A program made the translations under genes and the position numbers. This document shows positions 20,792 to 30,160 of a DNA stretch of 64,000 nucleotides, piece by piece; within the stretch, counting starts at the first letter, position 1; every line of letters begins with the position of its first letter. Below the pieces are notes generated by a model. The model was not told the origin of the DNA and ran no database searches. It saw only the letters and a program-made list of their open reading frames with translations. Source of the DNA: Flaccisagitta enflata (taxonomy: Eukaryota > Chaetognatha > Sagittoidea > Aphragmophora); assembly GCA_965153355.1 (NCBI GenBank), contig OZ231126.1, forward strand, positions 36,890,001 through 36,954,000, in the 5' to 3' direction.

Positions 20792-23323
20792 TCAGTCTTT
20801 GTCCTTCCCCGGTGAGGCATCTTTGAGTGCGAACCAGCGAGTGACGCTTTGATTGAGTTTATATTCTCCGAGATCGATGACGCGTATTCCGACGGTCGCC
20901 GGTTCGCGACTCCAAAACGATTTGTCGTTTTTCACGGCGACCGTCAGACGTTGCAGCTCCAACAACTCGCGCTTCAGATCGAAAATGAACGTCTCTTCGA
21001 AGGACGGATTGAGAGAGTCTTCGACGATTTTGGTCTTTTCGCTTCCGGAGATTCGATCCATGCTGAGTTTGACGTAGGCGTCGGTGTTGCCTTCTTCGTC
21101 GGCGGCGATGAGGCCTTTGCATTCGTGCACAACCAAGCGTAGGACGTTGCCCTCTTTCGGCTCTATGGTCAGACGGATCAGTCCAAAGCCTTCGTTTCTT
21201 TCATCGTTCAACCCTTGAATCTGCTCGCCGTAGATCTGCTCGATTTTGACGTGCGGCAAATTCTTCCAATCTTCCGGAGCGGCGGCATCAGCAGCCGCCT
21301 TTTCCGCTGTTGCGGCGTCGAGCGATGCTTCCTGGGTTTGATCTTTCTTTCGAGACGCGAGGAAAGATTGCGTCGGCGTGACGGACTTAGATTCTTTGTT
21401 CTCCGTTTCCTCATTTTCATCTTCTACCTTCTCAACTGCTTCTTTCTCTTCCACCTCCTCCTTCTCTTCCTCTTCCTCCTCATCGCCTACTTCGAAGATG
21501 CTTTCGTCGACGCCGAGAATTCTTAGGCAGATTCGGACAGAAAGTTTCGGCGGCGCCGTCAGTCCGAGTGACTTTGCGGCGCCCTTTTCTCCGTGCCATT
21601 GGCATTCCCAAATCCAATCTTTCATGGCCGTGATTTTGTTGAGATTGAACGACCATCGACCCAAAGGTTCTCCTTCTTTGTCGGCTTCATCCACGATCTT
21701 GACAAACAACTTGAGATCTTCGGGGAAATCTTGGACGAGATATTGGAAGGCCTCTTCCCATTTTGGCTCCGGTGATGCGGGTTGAACCGTCGATTCCTGT
21801 TTGGTCAGCTGCTCGTTACTTCCTTGCAACGTTAAAATTACTCTCAAGTTCTTCGTCCGCGGCTTTGTCTTCAAGCCTTCCACGCCGTACAGATGCACCA
21901 GGACAAACGATCTGGAGCCTTGCGTCAAGATTGGATCTTCATCGACTCTGAAGTTATTTCCGACAGAATTTGGCCTCAACAGACTCTTTTGAGCATAAAC
22001 GTCTTCATAACTGAATCCGGCGGCATCCACAGGTTCCGTCTTGAAGAAAGACCACAGCATCCTCACGTTGAAGATGGCATTATGTTCTTTGAGCGCCGGC
22101 ACGGCGATGCATTGGGGCAAATAACCGAGATCCTTGACCTTTTTGATACCGACGTCGTAGTCGCACAGAGCCTCGTCCTCTGTCACGTCGAAAAAGTCGA
22201 GATCGTCTCCGTCCAGCAACTGAATATTGAGCATTTGCTGCGACGACCAAACGACGAACTCGAAGACCTGATTCCAGACCGGATTCGGTTCGTTGGTGAT
22301 ACGCGCCGTCGACTTGTGCACGTTGCCGATTTGCATTTTCACGTAAGGATCTTTTTGATTGAAGAAATTATCGCTGACGAGATTCTTGGCGTTGACGACG
22401 TGGACTCGCAGGACGCCCTTCGGCAGCGGATGTCGCAGCAAATTCGTGTCGATATTCTCCATCAACGGCACTGGATAACGATTCGGCAGCACCATCATGG
22501 AAGCCAGCGTGCCGTCGATCACGCTCTTGATCTTCCGCTTCAAAGGCGAAAAGTCCATCATGTTGCCGACGTTGGTCAGATCGAAGTCCATGACGGGCTT
22601 GTTGAGGAAGTAGCAACAGAGTGAGCCGCAAATCGGGATTCGACCCGTCAAATTCTGCATCTCGACGCGCATCTTGCCGCTGAAGGAGACGTTTTTCAAG
22701 CCGACCGTCAAAGTCGGCGTCGCCAAATAGGCCAATTTGACTTTAATTTGCGCGTCACCGGCGTAGCAAAGTTCCATGTCAAAGGCGATGTCTGTTACGC
22801 GACCGTCGGGTCCCTCATCCGACTTTCGCATGCAGATATTGACAATGCGCGGCGCGATGTCGCCGACCGTGCATTTCTTGAACTCGAAGTTTTCGACGCC
22901 GTATTGCGCGATCATTTCCTTGTAAGATTGTTGGTTATCCTTGATATATTTGGCCACGTAGTCGTCGATAAAAGGCCACGCTTGTTTAACGATCTTGTTA
23001 AGCCAATCGACGCGTTCACGTTTCGGGAAATAGATCCAAGATGGAGGATCTCGCATGACGTCGACGATGGACTTGACGTCGCAAGTCGCGGCTTTCGATC
23101 GCATTTCGTCTTGACGACGATGTCGAAGTCGATCTCGTTTGCGGACGATGAAGGCGGCGAATCCGATCATGACCCACAGGAAGCTGAAGCCGAAGCGGCC
23201 CGTCAACCAGGCCGGGATGAGAATGAACAACCAACGAGCGTAGTCTGGCAGCATCGGTCCCGCCAGTTTGAAAAGGTCCAGACATTCTTGTTTCATTACT
23301 TCCAGCGTAGAATGGAGACCCAT
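20792..23323 (-). CDS. Extended synaptotagmin-like protein (E-Syt)
   Basis: An 843-aa uninterrupted frame. Extended synaptotagmins tether the ER to the plasma membrane and carry glycerolipids between them. In order: a short cytosolic N-terminus; a hydrophobic hairpin at about 28-60 with a basic stop (RKRDRLRHRR); an SMP lipid-transfer domain at about 95-290 (PPSWIYFPKRERVDWLNKIV at its start, FSPLKRKIKSVIDGTL at its end); C2A at about 302-425 (QKDPYVK, DGDDLDFF retain acidic Ca2+-loop residues); a degenerate C2B at about 470-600 lacking the DPYVK motif; an acidic linker at 609-648; and C2C at about 710-835 (GNTDAYVKL). The length and the three C2 domains fit invertebrate E-Syts. The ATG has a purine-rich context. 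The whole coding region is one exon, unlike both neighbours. Confidence 0.93.
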   Translation of the reverse strand: MGLHSTLEVMKQECLDLFKLAGPMLPDYARWLFILIPAWLTGRFGFSFLWVMIGFAAFIVRKRDRLRHRRQDEMRSKAATCDVKSIVDVMRDPPSWIYFPKRERVDWLNKIVKQAWPFIDDYVAKYIKDNQQSYKEMIAQYGVENFEFKKCTVGDIAPRIVNICMRKSDEGPDGRVTDIAFDMELCYAGDAQIKVKLAYLATPTLTVGLKNVSFSGKMRVEMQNLTGRIPICGSLCCYFLNKPVMDFDLTNVGNMMDFSPLKRKIKSVIDGTLASMMVLPNRYPVPLMENIDTNLLRHPLPKGVLRVHVVNAKNLVSDNFFNQKDPYVKMQIGNVHKSTARITNEPNPVWNQVFEFVVWSSQQMLNIQLLDGDDLDFFDVTEDEALCDYDVGIKKVKDLGYLPQCIAVPALKEHNAIFNVRMLWSFFKTEPVDAAGFSYEDVYAQKSLLRPNSVGNNFRVDEDPILTQGSRSFVLVHLYGVEGLKTKPRTKNLRVILTLQGSNEQLTKQESTVQPASPEPKWEEAFQYLVQDFPEDLKLFVKIVDEADKEGEPLGRWSFNLNKITAMKDWIWECQWHGEKGAAKSLGLTAPPKLSVRICLRILGVDESIFEVGDEEEEEEKEEVEEKEAVEKVEDENEETENKESKSVTPTQSFLASRKKDQTQEASLDAATAEKAAADAAAPEDWKNLPHVKIEQIYGEQIQGLNDERNEGFGLIRLTIEPKEGNVLRLVVHECKGLIAADEEGNTDAYVKLSMDRISGSEKTKIVEDSLNPSFEETFIFDLKRELLELQRLTVAVKNDKSFWSREPATVGIRVIDLGEYKLNQSVTRWFALKDASPGKDKD

Positions 23324-23880
23324 TTTTGTTTATACTTTATTTAGGCAGTGAGGATTTCACTGATAATCTATCTGCCATCTATTTCTTTGTTCTGCTTTTT
23401 GCTTTTTTCCCCTTTTCGCAAAATTAAAAAAAGACCATGTTCATTCCCATGAAAGGTAGGTACGCATACGAATTAGAAGTTCAATGTTCAATATACAGCT
23501 TCTCCTAGACATAAATCAGGTTTCGACGTTCAAAGAATGGCCTCATTAAAAAAACTAAATGTTGCTCAGTTGATTAGACCGTGCTGAGGCAGATTTTGAT
23601 GAGTTGTCATTCCGGTAAAGCGTGCAGCTTGTAGACGTGTTCATGAGAATTGAGATCAGGTTTTTTTTTTGTCTTTTTTATGTTAGTTTTTTATTTTTGA
23701 CATTTTAAAGAAATGACAGTCGCCAGACCTGTTCTCTGGATGCAGTGGAGTGGGGACATTTTATTCGGAGACATTTTTTTGGTTTTGGCTCTTCGTTGAA
23801 CTCAATAAACACGGATGAAACCGGTTGAAGTCTCGGGTTGAACTTTTTGGATGTCACGCAACCTCTCTTTCCCTTTCATT
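23324..23880. other. Upstream flank of the synaptotagmin gene
   Basis: Probable promoter and 5' UTR of the minus-strand gene. No TATA box, CpG-rich block or other regulatory element is clear. Confidence 0.4.

Positions 23881-24420
<540 letters not shown>

Positions 24421-24456
<36 letters not shown>
24421..24456. repeat. (AC)n tract left of the LTR element
   Basis: A CA microsatellite that abuts the left LTR. The same dinucleotide resumes at 30062 after the right LTR, so the retrotransposon split one CA tract. Confidence 0.9.
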
Positions 24457-24458
<2 letters not shown>

Positions 24459-24954
24459 TGAATTTACGGCATAGTTTCTTGCCGTCGGTTCACGCTTTTA
24501 ACGATTCACATGTCTATTTAGCTGAGCGTGAACATGTCCTTATTTTGTCTAATTTGCATATTGAGGTATGGATGAAATGTAAAGCCCGTCGTAATTCTAC
24601 ATAGCCGCCGATATGTCTATTTTTGTGGAGTAAAATCTATTAACGGACAGTTTGCCACCACACCTCTCAAAAAAGACACTAAATGGAACAAAAAGAGAGA
24701 AAAAATTAGTGCACAGATCGAGATAAAACGGTAAAACGATAAAACGATAAAACGATAAAAACGATAAAAATGACGCGATGACGATAAAAATGCCAGGCAA
24801 AAAAGATAAAAAAAAATGCACATTCCCAGGACGAAGGAGCGACGGAGAGTAAAATTCAAAGCAACTCCGTACAGCTACAGAAGCGACACAAAAGGGAAAG
24901 GGAAAGGTGACAAAAAAACGGCATCGCTAAAGTCAACAAAAGACACATTTTCCA
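24457..24954 (-). repeat. 3' LTR (498 bp)
   Basis: Starts TGTGAATTTACGGCATAG on the plus strand and ends TTTTCCA. It contains a TAAAACGATAAAACGATAAAA repeat-like segment. Identical by eye to 29564-30061. Confidence 0.9.
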
Positions 24955-27257
24955 CACTCCCCCTGGGGTTTTCCAAAAAAGTTTCGAGAGGGGGGGCAAA
25001 ACCAAGGGCAACATATATATAAAAAAAAGAAAAAAAAAGGGGGGGGGGATCGGATAAGGATGGGGACACACAAACGAACCAGCACACACCACTCGCACAT
25101 TCCCCCCATGGGGACGAAGGGTGCTACTGCTCCGCAGCTTGCTCAAAATACAAACACCCCCTTCCCGTCCCCTTACCCGACCATGCTACCCAAATGATAA
25201 AATCGGCGACAAAACTACAGCTAATTCAAATGGCAAATTCAAATAACAATTCAGATAATATATCAATGAGACGCACCCCTACCCCCATCAAGACCCACCA
25301 CCCACTGTCTACAGGGCCGGCACCCAATCACCGACCAAGGTGGCGCCGCTGCCTTAGGCACAGTTCCAGCTTATGTCATTATCAACGTTACCATCGACGA
25401 TGAACCAACAGCTTCACGGCGGCCTTGGGGCCTTGCTGCGCAACTACCAGGACAGTGAAAGAAAAAAGACAGGAACCAACCCTCACCCTTAGTGGACAGA
25501 CCCAAGGGATATAACCAACGACTAACGACCAAAGAAGGCCTGAAACATAACCACTAAAGGGACCATCCACGCCCGGGGTAAATATGGAAACCTGCCCTTG
25601 GGGCCCGCCCAACAAGACAGGAAGGGGAGGGACTCAATAAAGGGCAATTCAACGCACACCTCCCTCTATCTCTCCCTTGAAAATCTCCCCCCCCCCTCAA
25701 CAATGTGTAACTACCCCAACCACACCGCTGTCCGGGAGTATAATCACTCGCGAATGGATGAGGCTTCTTTTGTTGAGACATGGGGATCATCGAGCAGACA
25801 AGGGCCGCCGCCAAATTGTCAATTAACTTGAACGCCCGCACGAAAAAGTTAATGTCACCATGGCTGCCAAGACGAGACACGAGAGAGTCGGCGTTGAGGC
25901 GCATTCACCTAGGTAAAAATGGGTGTGGGATGGGGAAGGGGGGTTTGGGGCCTTGTGGTATTTCCAGCCATGGGAACGTGACCAGAAACACATAAGGGAT
26001 TAAAAAGGAGCAATGATAGAAAAACACTATACCTAAAATAAATAATTAAAACCAAATTAAACGTGTAAATGACACGTTAACAACGGTTACGAGGATAAAA
26101 CGCAAAACGCAAAACGATAACACAATTACACAATAAAAACGCGACACGCAAAACGACAACGAGAACCAACAACGACACCCAATGAATAATAACCCAAACA
26201 CGAGACGAGCCCCCCAAAAACGCAAGGCGTAAAACAGGAAAAAAGGAAAAGAAAGGAAACGGAGAGGGACAGGGGGGAAAAAAATCAGCGCCAACATGAG
26301 AAAAGCAAGGCACAGAAAGAGAGAGAAAAAGAACAAAGCGCGCCCGGCGGGCAAGAGAGGGAAACGACACACCCGAACGCAAGAAGAAACGGGAGAAAAC
26401 AAAAACAAAACGAACGAAAGAAGAGACAGAAGAAGAAATAGAACGAGAGAGAACAAGAAACAGAAGAAGAAAGAGAACAAGAAAGAGAACGAGAACAAGA
26501 AAGAGAACGAGAAAGAGAACGAGAGAAAACAAGGCCAGACACATGGCCAAAACCAGCCACGGGTACAAAACAAAACAGAACGAGAAACAGAACGAGAGAG
26601 AACAAAAACACTACGCAAAACAGAACAAGGCCCATCACCTAAAATGACGATGACATAGAGCGCGGAAATCGATTTTCAACGAATCCTCTCCTTCTTTACC
26701 CCCATCGAACGTCGAGAGACGTAGCCAGTGGAGGAGGAGGAGGAGGAGAAGACGGAGGAAGGGAGATAGATCGGCGCCATCTTGGAAACGAATCGAGACG
26801 ACGAGCGCCGCCATCTTTCTTCCTGCGTGGGCCGGAAGTGATCACGCCCGCGCTCAAGCAATTGATAAAAACGTCCGGAAGCTACTGTAGGGTGAATATA
26901 AAGAAAACACACAAACAGAGGACGAAAAAACGTTATCAAAACACAAAACAGATAAGGGGCGGGAAAAGAAAGGGATATGCATTGAAGCGAATTGACACAG
27001 TATAATCATAATCAAGCAATCATCAATGCCAATCACTCTTTCAATTAAACTTATCCGTTTTAGAAGTGTTGATATGGAACGCATTTGAATGCATTCCATC
27101 GCCAAATCCAGCTGTCTAGGGCTACTCCACCGGACAAATGAAGGACCACCCAGCGGCTGGGGACGCGTCTGTTTGCAATCACGTGACTTGTAGGACATGG
27201 AGGGCGCATGAGCGGAAATGAGGCAAAGAAGAGGACAGAATGGATGGTAGGAGTGAA
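24955..27257 (-). other. Non-coding internal part of the LTR element
   Basis: This is where pol would be expected. Instead there is G/C-run-rich and purine-rich sequence (AGAACGAGAAAG-like words at 26290-26620), with only low-complexity frames. Whether it derives from decayed pol or from captured DNA cannot be told by eye. Its 3' end carries the probable polypurine tract. Confidence 0.6.
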
Positions 27258-28436
27258 TCATTGATTAAAATTACGGCCGTGGAGGATTGTTGCATGGACT
27301 CGGCCGCACATTTGACACGTAGGTTTGTTGTTGCAGTTTTTGGCAGTGTGTCCCTTCTCTAGGCAATGGTAACAAAGTTCGCGCTTTGATAAAATGTCCA
27401 CCCTTGAATCGACAGAGACGTCCATTAAAATGGGGCATTGAAACGTCGCATGGGGATGGCTACAAATCTCGCAGAGTCCATTTGGCTGATGTTGGTCGTG
27501 TATGGTGGAATCTTCTTCGGGCGGCGCCTGATATCTTTTGATAATTGCCCATCGTGACACCAACTCTACCAAATTATGGTAGTTATAACCTCCCCGGCCA
27601 TCTTGTTTTGATTCAAAGTCCTCCGTCCAAAATTTGTCAGCGAGATGAGGGATCCGGTTGTTGAGAATGTCACGAATTCTGTTTTCTCTATGACACATCT
27701 CTTCCTCTCCACACACCCTCGCAATCTTCTCAGCCTTCAACAATTCCGCATATAGGAGAAAATGGGCCCTGTAATCATGTGTTGCGATTGGAGGAGCGGA
27801 TGCGATTCCATCAAGCAGGGCGCCCACCATGCTTAACTCCCCCTGGAATATCATATCCATCCGTTCAAAACACTTCTCCAACTCAACGGCGGCAGTCTCT
27901 GCTGTCACACCGATTGTCGCCGTCATGATGACATCAGCTACAGGGCCACTAAACCAATGTGGTAACTCCAAGAGCATGTCCATTTCCGTAATTCCCTTAT
28001 TATTTGCCGCCTCCAAAAATCTCCGTTTCAGAATAATGTAATCTGTGGGCGTCAAGGATGTATGCGGTGTTCTAGGCCGTGCCTTTTCCAAATTCTTGTA
28101 GCCAATTTCTCTCCATCGAATGAAATTATCCGCATGGGAAGCTGCAAGGAATTTCTCAAAAGCGCCATCTGACAAGGATTGATGGGCTAAGCCCTGTCGA
28201 GCTGCTTGAGCACCCGTTTGACGCCGCGTTAAAGAAGATGGAGGAGGAGGAGGAGGAGAAGGATTGAGATGATGGCGATGGATTTGTGTCATCTGAGGTT
28301 CGCGGTAATCTGTGTCTGTCGGGCGTTCCTGGGGTGGTTGCTGATGTCGATGACCACCGCCGACTCCTTCCGACTGCTCATGATCTCCATTCACCTGCCT
28401 GACAATCTCACCATCACCATTCGCAGCTCTAGCCAT
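27258..28436 (-). CDS. Gag, C-terminal part with zinc knuckles (BEL/Pao-like)
   Basis: A 392-aa frame from a real ATG, though open without a stop up to about 28577. It has a Pro/His-rich N-terminus, a capsid-like helical middle and, at the C-terminus, three Cys/His clusters: CEICSHPHATFQC, CYHCLEKGHTAKNC (a CX2CX4HX4C knuckle) and CQMCGRVHATILH. The last pattern, a knuckle followed by a CxxCxxxHxxxLH word, is characteristic of BEL/Pao Gag. The stop comes 16 residues after the last cysteine cluster begins, where protease would follow in an autonomous element. Role: RNA binding and particle assembly. Confidence 0.8.
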   Translation of the reverse strand: MARAANGDGEIVRQVNGDHEQSEGVGGGHRHQQPPQERPTDTDYREPQMTQIHRHHLNPSPPPPPPSSLTRRQTGAQAARQGLAHQSLSDGAFEKFLAASHADNFIRWREIGYKNLEKARPRTPHTSLTPTDYIILKRRFLEAANNKGITEMDMLLELPHWFSGPVADVIMTATIGVTAETAAVELEKCFERMDMIFQGELSMVGALLDGIASAPPIATHDYRAHFLLYAELLKAEKIARVCGEEEMCHRENRIRDILNNRIPHLADKFWTEDFESKQDGRGGYNYHNLVELVSRWAIIKRYQAPPEEDSTIHDQHQPNGLCEICSHPHATFQCPILMDVSVDSRVDILSKRELCYHCLEKGHTAKNCNNKPTCQMCGRVHATILHGRNFNQ

Positions 28437-29125
28437 CCAATCACCTTTGACCTGACATCGCTGTTGATGATGTTGTTGACGAGCCTGTTGAGACGCTGGT
28501 GGTTGCTGATGGCGCTGCTGGAGCTGCTCGTGTACCGGCTCCTGCGTCCATCCGTGGAGGAATGATGCGTTGGCCTAACATCCCGCTGCTCTAACGCGCC
28601 ACCTAATCCACCTCGATTCAGGGCATCCAAATTCATGCGCTGCGATGTCTTGTCAATCGCTTCCGCACCCACCCCCAGCTTATGAGGGGCACGTTGGCGA
28701 TATTTAAGGATCTCCTCCGTTGTCGGGAAATTGTCGGAATACAAGTCTGTTGCGAAAAATTTCATCTTAGCCCATTTGTTGCGCACAGTTTTCAGGCTAT
28801 TTGCAGAGTAAGTCCACAAGTCATATGCACCATCAAGCTCGCCCGATTTCGAAATGTCGTTGGTTTTAGCGAGGTAGCGATATACAATTGCTTGAAGACT
28901 ATCACGCGCAAAGTCTGAATCTGCGGCCGCCATTTCGTCGTCTGGGTTGGTTACCACGTCGTTAAAGGCCATTTGAGCCTCGTTGAGGGCAACCACCACA
29001 TTTGCACGCATCTCACGCAGCTCGACGATGAGTTCATGCTGGCAACCCGCAAAATATGATGCCAAGGATGAAATTGAGGTGTCATGCACACCTCCGCCAT
29101 CCATCGTTGCCGATGGAACAGACAT
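28391..29125 (-). CDS. Gag, N-terminal frame
   Basis: A 244-aa frame starting at the ATG at 29125 (MSVPSATMDGG). The middle (YDLWTYSANSLKTVRNKWAK) looks like a folded helical domain, and the end is Ser-rich and basic. It overlaps the downstream gag frame, which is -1 relative to it, across about 28391-28577. The two parts are probably one Gag made by a -1 shift, or one broken by a recent single-base change. Two separate proteins cannot be excluded. Confidence 0.65.
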   Translation of the reverse strand: MSVPSATMDGGGVHDTSISSLASYFAGCQHELIVELREMRANVVVALNEAQMAFNDVVTNPDDEMAAADSDFARDSLQAIVYRYLAKTNDISKSGELDGAYDLWTYSANSLKTVRNKWAKMKFFATDLYSDNFPTTEEILKYRQRAPHKLGVGAEAIDKTSQRMNLDALNRGGLGGALEQRDVRPTHHSSTDGRRSRYTSSSSSAISNHQRLNRLVNNIINSDVRSKVIGWLELRMVMVRLSGR

Positions 29126-29137
29126 TTTAGCGTCCAA

Positions 29138-29563
29138 TGGAAACTGGCGCGATAACGTTTTTAGAGTCCATTTTGCTTGGACGTAATCACTTGCTTAATT
29201 CACGTCGAAATTCAGAGTCAGTTAAGCATCACCCGACGGTTTTTAGCACGCAGAAAATGGACCAGGTTCGCTACCACCGACCATGTCAAAGTTCAGCGTC
29301 AGTTAAGCATCACCCGTCGGTATTTCGCGTGCAAGATCAGGTTTGCTACTACCGACGCCAATGCACGTGGGGAAAGGCGCACATACATTTCGACGATAAA
29401 AGGACGATTCATCAGCGATTTATCAACGCGTGTTTCTCTCATTGACATCACGTCCCGGCGCCCCGGCGCCTGGGGCCGTCACTTAGCATGACAGCAGCCT
29501 TGGGTCAGGGCAGGAGACACGAATAGACGAGTGAAGACGGCGTCGATTTTTAATAGATTTTAC
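29138..29563 (-). other. 5' leader of the LTR element
   Basis: Untranslated leader between the 5' LTR and gag. It contains two diverged copies (29210-29281 and 29292-29356) of a segment built on GTCAGTTAAGCATCACCCG. The last 14 plus-strand bases before the LTR (29550-29563) form the putative primer-binding site. Confidence 0.6.
29550..29563 (-). promoter_or_regulatory. Putative self-priming primer-binding site
   Basis: In element sense the internal region begins directly after the LTR with GTAAAATCTATTAA. The perfect complement, TTAATAGATTTTAC, lies inside each LTR (24630-24643 and 29737-29750), 311 nt into the LTR. No CCA-type complement to a common tRNA 3' end is apparent. This is the arrangement expected if the RNA 5' end primes reverse transcription, as in Tf1/sushi elements. 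Function is inference. Confidence 0.45.
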
Positions 29564-30058
29564 TGTGAATTTACGGCATAGTTTCTTGCCGTCGGTTCAC
29601 GCTTTTAACGATTCACATGTCTATTTAGCTGAGCGTGAACATGTCCTTATTTTGTCTAATTTGCATATTGAGGTATGGATGAAATGTAAAGCCCGTCGTA
29701 ATTCTACATAGCCGCCGATATGTCTATTTTTGTGGAGTAAAATCTATTAACGGACAGTTTGCCACCACACCTCTCAAAAAAGACACTAAATGGAACAAAA
29801 AGAGAGAAAAAATTAGTGCACAGATCGAGATAAAACGGTAAAACGATAAAACGATAAAACGATAAAAACGATAAAAATGACGCGATGACGATAAAAATGC
29901 CAGGCAAAAAAGATAAAAAAAAATGCACATTCCCAGGACGAAGGAGCGACGGAGAGTAAAATTCAAAGCAACTCCGTACAGCTACAGAAGCGACACAAAA
30001 GGGAAAGGGAAAGGTGACAAAAAAACGGCATCGCTAAAGTCAACAAAAGACACATTTT

Positions 30059-30061
<3 letters not shown>
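29564..30061 (-). repeat. 5' LTR (498 bp)
   Basis: Second copy of the LTR. It contains the promoter of the element on the minus strand. Identity with the other LTR indicates a recent insertion. Confidence 0.9.
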
Positions 30062-30139
<78 letters not shown>

Positions 30140-30160
30140 CACACGCACACACACACACCC
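30062..30160. repeat. (AC)n tract right of the LTR element
   Basis: CA microsatellite with a few CGCA interruptions, continuing the tract interrupted by the retrotransposon. Confidence 0.9.

Larger units (their letters stand above)
24457..30061 (-). mobile_element. BEL/Pao-like LTR retrotransposon, gag only
   Basis: Two direct repeats of 498 bp, identical as far as I can read, bound a 5.6-kb unit. The sense strand is minus, since gag is encoded there, so the LTRs read TGGAAAATGTG...AATTCACA. A purine-rich tract (AGGGGGAG) lies just before the 3' LTR. No protease, reverse transcriptase, RNase H or integrase is present. The roughly 2.3 kb after gag (24955-27257) has no meaningful frame. It must depend on an autonomous relative. 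The BEL/Pao call rests on the Gag zinc knuckles. The target duplication cannot be delimited because both flanks are CA repeat. Confidence 0.85.

Noticed and set aside
21893-22624. 243-codon plus-strand frame
   Set aside because: Antisense shadow of the extended synaptotagmin; its composition follows the complementary codons.
26046-26618. 190-codon minus-strand frame in the LTR element
   Set aside because: Phe/Leu/Ser-only low complexity from the complementary purine-rich tract; no pol motif.
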